A DNA stretch of 41,639 nt, taken from contig NZ_JFJZ01000041.1 in NCBI RefSeq assembly GCF_002115825.1, positions 1 through 41,639 of the forward strand, written 5' to 3'. Positions 38,805 to 41,639 of this stretch are shown in pieces. The DNA is from Thalassospira sp. MCCC 1A01428 (lineage in GTDB: Bacteria > Pseudomonadota > Alphaproteobacteria > Rhodospirillales > Thalassospiraceae). The number at the start of each line of letters is the position of its first letter. Position 1 is the first letter of the stretch. Under the pieces are notes generated by a model, which saw only the letters and a program-made list of their open reading frames with translations, searched no databases and was not told the DNA's origin. The position numbers and the translations under genes are program-made.

Positions 38805-39638
38805 ATGTTCGACATCAAAAAAATATCGGAAACGATTGAAGAATCGCAAAAACGAGTTTTGGTAAACGAAGCAACGGCAAAGCGCGCCATTTCGGTTCTG
38901 GATCTGACCAGCCTAAATGATGATGATACGAACGAAACCATCGAAGCACTATGTGCCAAGGCGCAAACCCCGGCAGGCAATACGGCAGCAGTCTGTGTTT
39001 ACGCGCCATTTGTTGAAACTTGGTGGAAAGCATTGGGCCAAAGCGGGATAAAAACCGCAACTGTGGTTAATTTCCCTGAAGGCGGGCAAAATGCGCAGCG
39101 TGTTGCGGACGAAACCGCCAATGCCGTTGCCGCAGGTGCCGATGAAATTGATGTTGTTTTGCCCTATCGTTCCTTTTTGGCCGGGAATATTGATAGTGCC
39201 GCCGAAGTAATTGTCGCCACCCGCCAGGCCTGTGGGCCGTTCATGACGTTAAAAGTTATTCTTGAAAGCGGCGAATTCCCTGACGCGCAAACAATTTATG
39301 ACGCCGCCCGTCTGGCAATTTCAAATGGAGCCAATTTCATTAAAACCTCAACCGGGAAAGTTCCGACCGGGGCGACACCCCAAGCCGCTGTTGCCATGAT
39401 CACCGCCATTCGTGATGCAAAAGCAGAGCAAGGCCTGGAATGCGGGTTCAAAGCATCGGGAGGTGTCAGAACAGCGAAGGACGCAGGTTTGTATCTGGCC
39501 ATTGCCGACCATATTATGGGGCCGGATTGGGCAACACCAGCGACGTTCCGTTTTGGGGCAAGCAGTGTTTTAAACGATCTTTTGGCAGTTTGCGGTGTAA
39601 ATAGCGACCGGCAACCGGCAAATGCTGGCAACTATTAA
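38805..39638 (+). CDS. deoC: Deoxyribose-phosphate aldolase
   Basis: Splits 2-deoxyribose 5-phosphate into acetaldehyde and glyceraldehyde 3-phosphate in deoxynucleoside breakdown. 277 residues; E. coli DeoC is 259. L-D-L-T-S-L at 31-36, E-I-D-V-V-L-P-Y, L-K-V-I-L-E-S-G, Schiff-base Lys K180 in F-I-K-T-S-T-G-K, and K216 in C-G-F-K-A-S-G-G-V-R. AAGGG 10-14 bases upstream of the ATG at 38805. Followed by deoB after 78 bases, so the two act in the same pathway. Confidence 0.95.
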   Translation: MFDIKKISETIEESQKRVLVNEATAKRAISVLDLTSLNDDDTNETIEALCAKAQTPAGNTAAVCVYAPFVETWWKALGQSGIKTATVVNFPEGGQNAQRVADETANAVAAGADEIDVVLPYRSFLAGNIDSAAEVIVATRQACGPFMTLKVILESGEFPDAQTIYDAARLAISNGANFIKTSTGKVPTGATPQAAVAMITAIRDAKAEQGLECGFKASGGVRTAKDAGLYLAIADHIMGPDWATPATFRFGASSVLNDLLAVCGVNSDRQPANAGNY

Positions 39639-39716
39639 ACCTGATACCTATCTGTGACGCAACCATATGTGTTTTGTACATATATGGACGATGAGAATAC
39701 CAGGAAAGGATTTTCC

Positions 39717-40937
39717 ATGGCACGCGCCATTTTAATTGTTGCTGACAGCTTTGGTATCGGGGCGGCTCCGGATGCCAGTAAATTTGGCGATGTAGGTTCG
39801 GATACGCTCGGCCATATTTCCGAATTATGTGCAAAAGGCATGGCCGATACCGGGTTTCGCAAAGGTAAACTGCGTGTGCCAAACATGACAGCCCTTGGCC
39901 TTGGCGAAGCGGCGCGTGATGTTACCGGGCAAATCCCGCCCGGGCTGGAACATGGCGGTGCCATTATCGGAGCTTACGGTTTTGCGCGCGAAATTTCGCG
40001 CGGCAAGGATACTCCAAGTGGTCATTGGGAGATAGCCGGTGTTCCCGTGGATTTTGACTGGGGTTATTTTCCTAACGAAGTGCCAACTTTTCCTGCTGAG
40101 CTAACCGATGAATTGATCAAACGGACCAAAATTCCCGGTATTTTGGGCAATTGCCATGCCTCGGGGACCGACATTATTGCCAAACTGGGCGAAGAACATA
40201 TCCGCACAGGTATGCCGATTTGTTACACATCCGCTGATAGTGTTTTTCAAATTGCCGCTCACGAAGACCATTTTGGTCTGGACCGTTTGATGGAGGTTTG
40301 TGAAACCGCTTTCACTTTGGTTGAACCCTATAACATTGGCCGGGTCATTTCCCGCCCGTTTGTTGGTACAGGCCCGGCAGATTTCAAACGGACAGCAAAC
40401 CGCCGGGATCTGGCCGTGCCACCACCCCGCCCCACCCTGCTTGATGTCTTTAGCGACGCAGGGGGAAAAGTGATTTCGGTGGGTAAAATTGCCGATATCT
40501 ATGCCCAGCGCGGGATCAGCAAAAAAGTTAAAGCCGCAGGAAACATGGCGTTATTTGATGCCATGATGACAGAAATTGATCTGGCCCCGGATAACAGCCT
40601 GGTTTTTACCAACCTGGTGGATTTTGACATGGAATTTGGCCATCGGCGTGATGTGCCTGGCTATGCCAATGCGTTAGAAGAATTTGATTCCCGCCTGCCC
40701 GAACTGCGTGCCGCCCTGAAACCCGGTGATCTGGTAATTATTACTGCCGACCACGGATGCGACCCGTCATGGCGGGGAAATGACCATACCCGCGAAGTGG
40801 TGCCGATACTGGCATTTGGCCCGGCAATTGCCCCCGGGCCCATTGGTGCGCGCGACACCTTTGCCGATATTGGCCAGACTGTTGCCGAACATTTGGGAAT
40901 CACCATTGCGACGGGTACGTCGTTTTTACACGGTTAA
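39717..40937 (+). CDS. deoB: Phosphopentomutase
   Basis: Interconverts (deoxy)ribose 1-phosphate and 5-phosphate, feeding DeoC. 406 residues, the usual length (E. coli 407). [17 protein letters not shown] near the start, a Mn-binding D; the C-terminal [20 protein letters not shown] metal motif; [11 protein letters not shown] near residue 215. ATG at 39717 has AAAGGA 9-14 bases upstream. A longer reading to 39654 lacks a good ribosome site. Confidence 0.96.
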   Translation: MARAILIVADSFGIGAAPDASKFGDVGSDTLGHISELCAKGMADTGFRKGKLRVPNMTALGLGEAARDVTGQIPPGLEHGGAIIGAYGFAREISRGKDTPSGHWEIAGVPVDFDWGYFPNEVPTFPAELTDELIKRTKIPGILGNCHASGTDIIAKLGEEHIRTGMPICYTSADSVFQIAAHEDHFGLDRLMEVCETAFTLVEPYNIGRVISRPFVGTGPADFKRTANRRDLAVPPPRPTLLDVFSDAGGKVISVGKIADIYAQRGISKKVKAAGNMALFDAMMTEIDLAPDNSLVFTNLVDFDMEFGHRRDVPGYANALEEFDSRLPELRAALKPGDLVIITADHGCDPSWRGNDHTREVVPILAFGPAIAPGPIGARDTFADIGQTVAEHLGITIATGTSFLHG

Positions 40938-40969
40938 GATCAATAACCACGGACAAGGGAGATGACACC

Positions 40970-41639
40970 ATGCAGCTTTCCGCCCTGCGCGTTGAAGCCA
41001 TCGTCGATACGGTTTGTCCGTGGTGTTATATTGGCAAAAAACGCTTGGAAAAAGCTCTTCAAACCGAGGATCTAGGCGGTTTTTCCATTGAATGGCGCCC
41101 CTTTTTACTTAACCCGGATATGCCCCAGGGCGGGGTGGACCGTAAATGGTATCTTTCCACCAAATTTGGCGGCATCGAAAGTGCCAACCGTGTTTATAAG
41201 TCAATCGCGGCGGCCGGTGCCAGCGTTGGCATTAACTTTAACTTTGATGCAATCGCAGTAACCCCGGATTCAACATTATCGCATCGCCTGATTTACAAAA
41301 TGTGCGCCGAACGCCCGGATGTTGGCAATGCACTGGTCGAAGACCTTTTTGCCGCCTATTTTTTGCACGGTCGCGATATTGGCAACCCCGAAGTACTGGT
41401 CGATATTGCCACTCGCCACGGGGCTGATCGCAGCGAAATTATAGATTATCTTCACAGTGACATGGACTACGAATTTGTTGTTCAGGAAAGCCGCCTTGCC
41501 CATCAGCTAGGTGTGAGTGGCGTACCATGTTTTCTGTTTAACGGCCGTCATGCCCTGTCAGGGGCACAAGAGCCCGGTATTTTACAACGCATGATCCGCC
41601 TTGCCCGCCAGGAAGACACGCTAGATTCTAGAACCAAGT
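40970..41639 (+). CDS. DsbA-family oxidoreductase (FrnE-like), cut by window end
   Basis: 223 codons without a stop, cut at the right edge. C16-P-W-C19 with Y-I-G-K-K is the thioredoxin-type active site of the FrnE/DsbA-like (polyketide-type) group; cis-Pro loop G-V-P-C-F-L-F-N-G near residue 185; R-P-F-L-L-N-P-D-M-P. No signal peptide, so cytoplasmic. GGGAGATGACACC lies upstream of the ATG. It follows deoB by 32 bases and could be in the same transcript. Confidence 0.92.
   Translation, partial: MQLSALRVEAIVDTVCPWCYIGKKRLEKALQTEDLGGFSIEWRPFLLNPDMPQGGVDRKWYLSTKFGGIESANRVYKSIAAAGASVGINFNFDAIAVTPDSTLSHRLIYKMCAERPDVGNALVEDLFAAYFLHGRDIGNPEVLVDIATRHGADRSEIIDYLHSDMDYEFVVQESRLAHQLGVSGVPCFLFNGRHALSGAQEPGILQRMIRLARQEDTLDSRTK

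Overview
The window is about three quarters prophage and one quarter host chromosome. The host part (about 32040-41639) is ordinary alphaproteobacterial metabolism: a polar amino-acid ABC transporter, a chemoreceptor, an M14-type deacylase, deoC, deoB and a DsbA-like oxidoreductase. Codon use, moderate GC and the phage gene types fit a Rhodospirillales bacterium such as Thalassospira. That genus is an inference from general likeness, not from a marker gene.

Prophage, structural half (1-14373, all leftward except one small regulator). Read from right to left the order follows lambda: small terminase (Nu1-like), large terminase (GpA), gpW, portal, S49 protease with a nested scaffold, decoration protein D, capsid E, FII-like connector and gpU-like terminator. 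It then switches to a Mu-like contractile tail: DUF2635 protein, sheath, tube, a tail assembly chaperone with a clear -1 ribosomal frameshift, and tape measure. It is a lambda-type head joined to a Mu-type tail. A small regulatory cassette lies beyond the tape measure: a 100-residue protein and a BRO-type antirepressor running off the left edge, divergent from a small HTH gene. The remaining tail, lysis and any left-end integration genes are outside the window.

Prophage, replication and regulation half (14374-31516). Leftward early genes include an SF3-like helicase, small zinc proteins, a Rha-family regulator with a heavily structured leader downstream of it, an adenine-methylase-like protein, a PAPS-reductase-like protein and a CHC2/Toprim primase. 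A rightward moron island (19073-21240) interrupts them. It holds a small proline-rich protein, a two-membrane-segment SLATT-like protein, a HigB/HigA-type toxin-antitoxin pair and a HicB protein without HicA. Two near-identical terminators flank the toxin-antitoxin part. The immunity switch (25122-26635) is a Cro-like gene divergent from a LexA/CI-type repressor, with repeated CACCAA half-sites. The half-site recurs in the terminator after cI and in the next promoter. The rightward operon (26318-31499) encodes an HTH protein, a KilA-N antirepressor, several small proteins, a YfdQ (DUF2303)/YfdR (HD) pair and unknown proteins, and ends at a strong terminator.

Boundary (31517-32039). No integrase is visible. 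The stretch holds a tiny gene with a good ribosome binding site over a 12-bp tandem repeat, then AT-richer DNA without a recognisable gene. The phage therefore probably ends between 31516 and 32040, but the attachment core cannot be set without the left end.

Three antirepressor-type families (BRO-N, Rha, KilA-N), four HTH regulators and a moron island with a candidate membrane effector make this a regulation-rich prophage. The items most worth following are the SLATT-like moron, the PAPS-reductase/methylase operon and the structured leader at 17805-18094.
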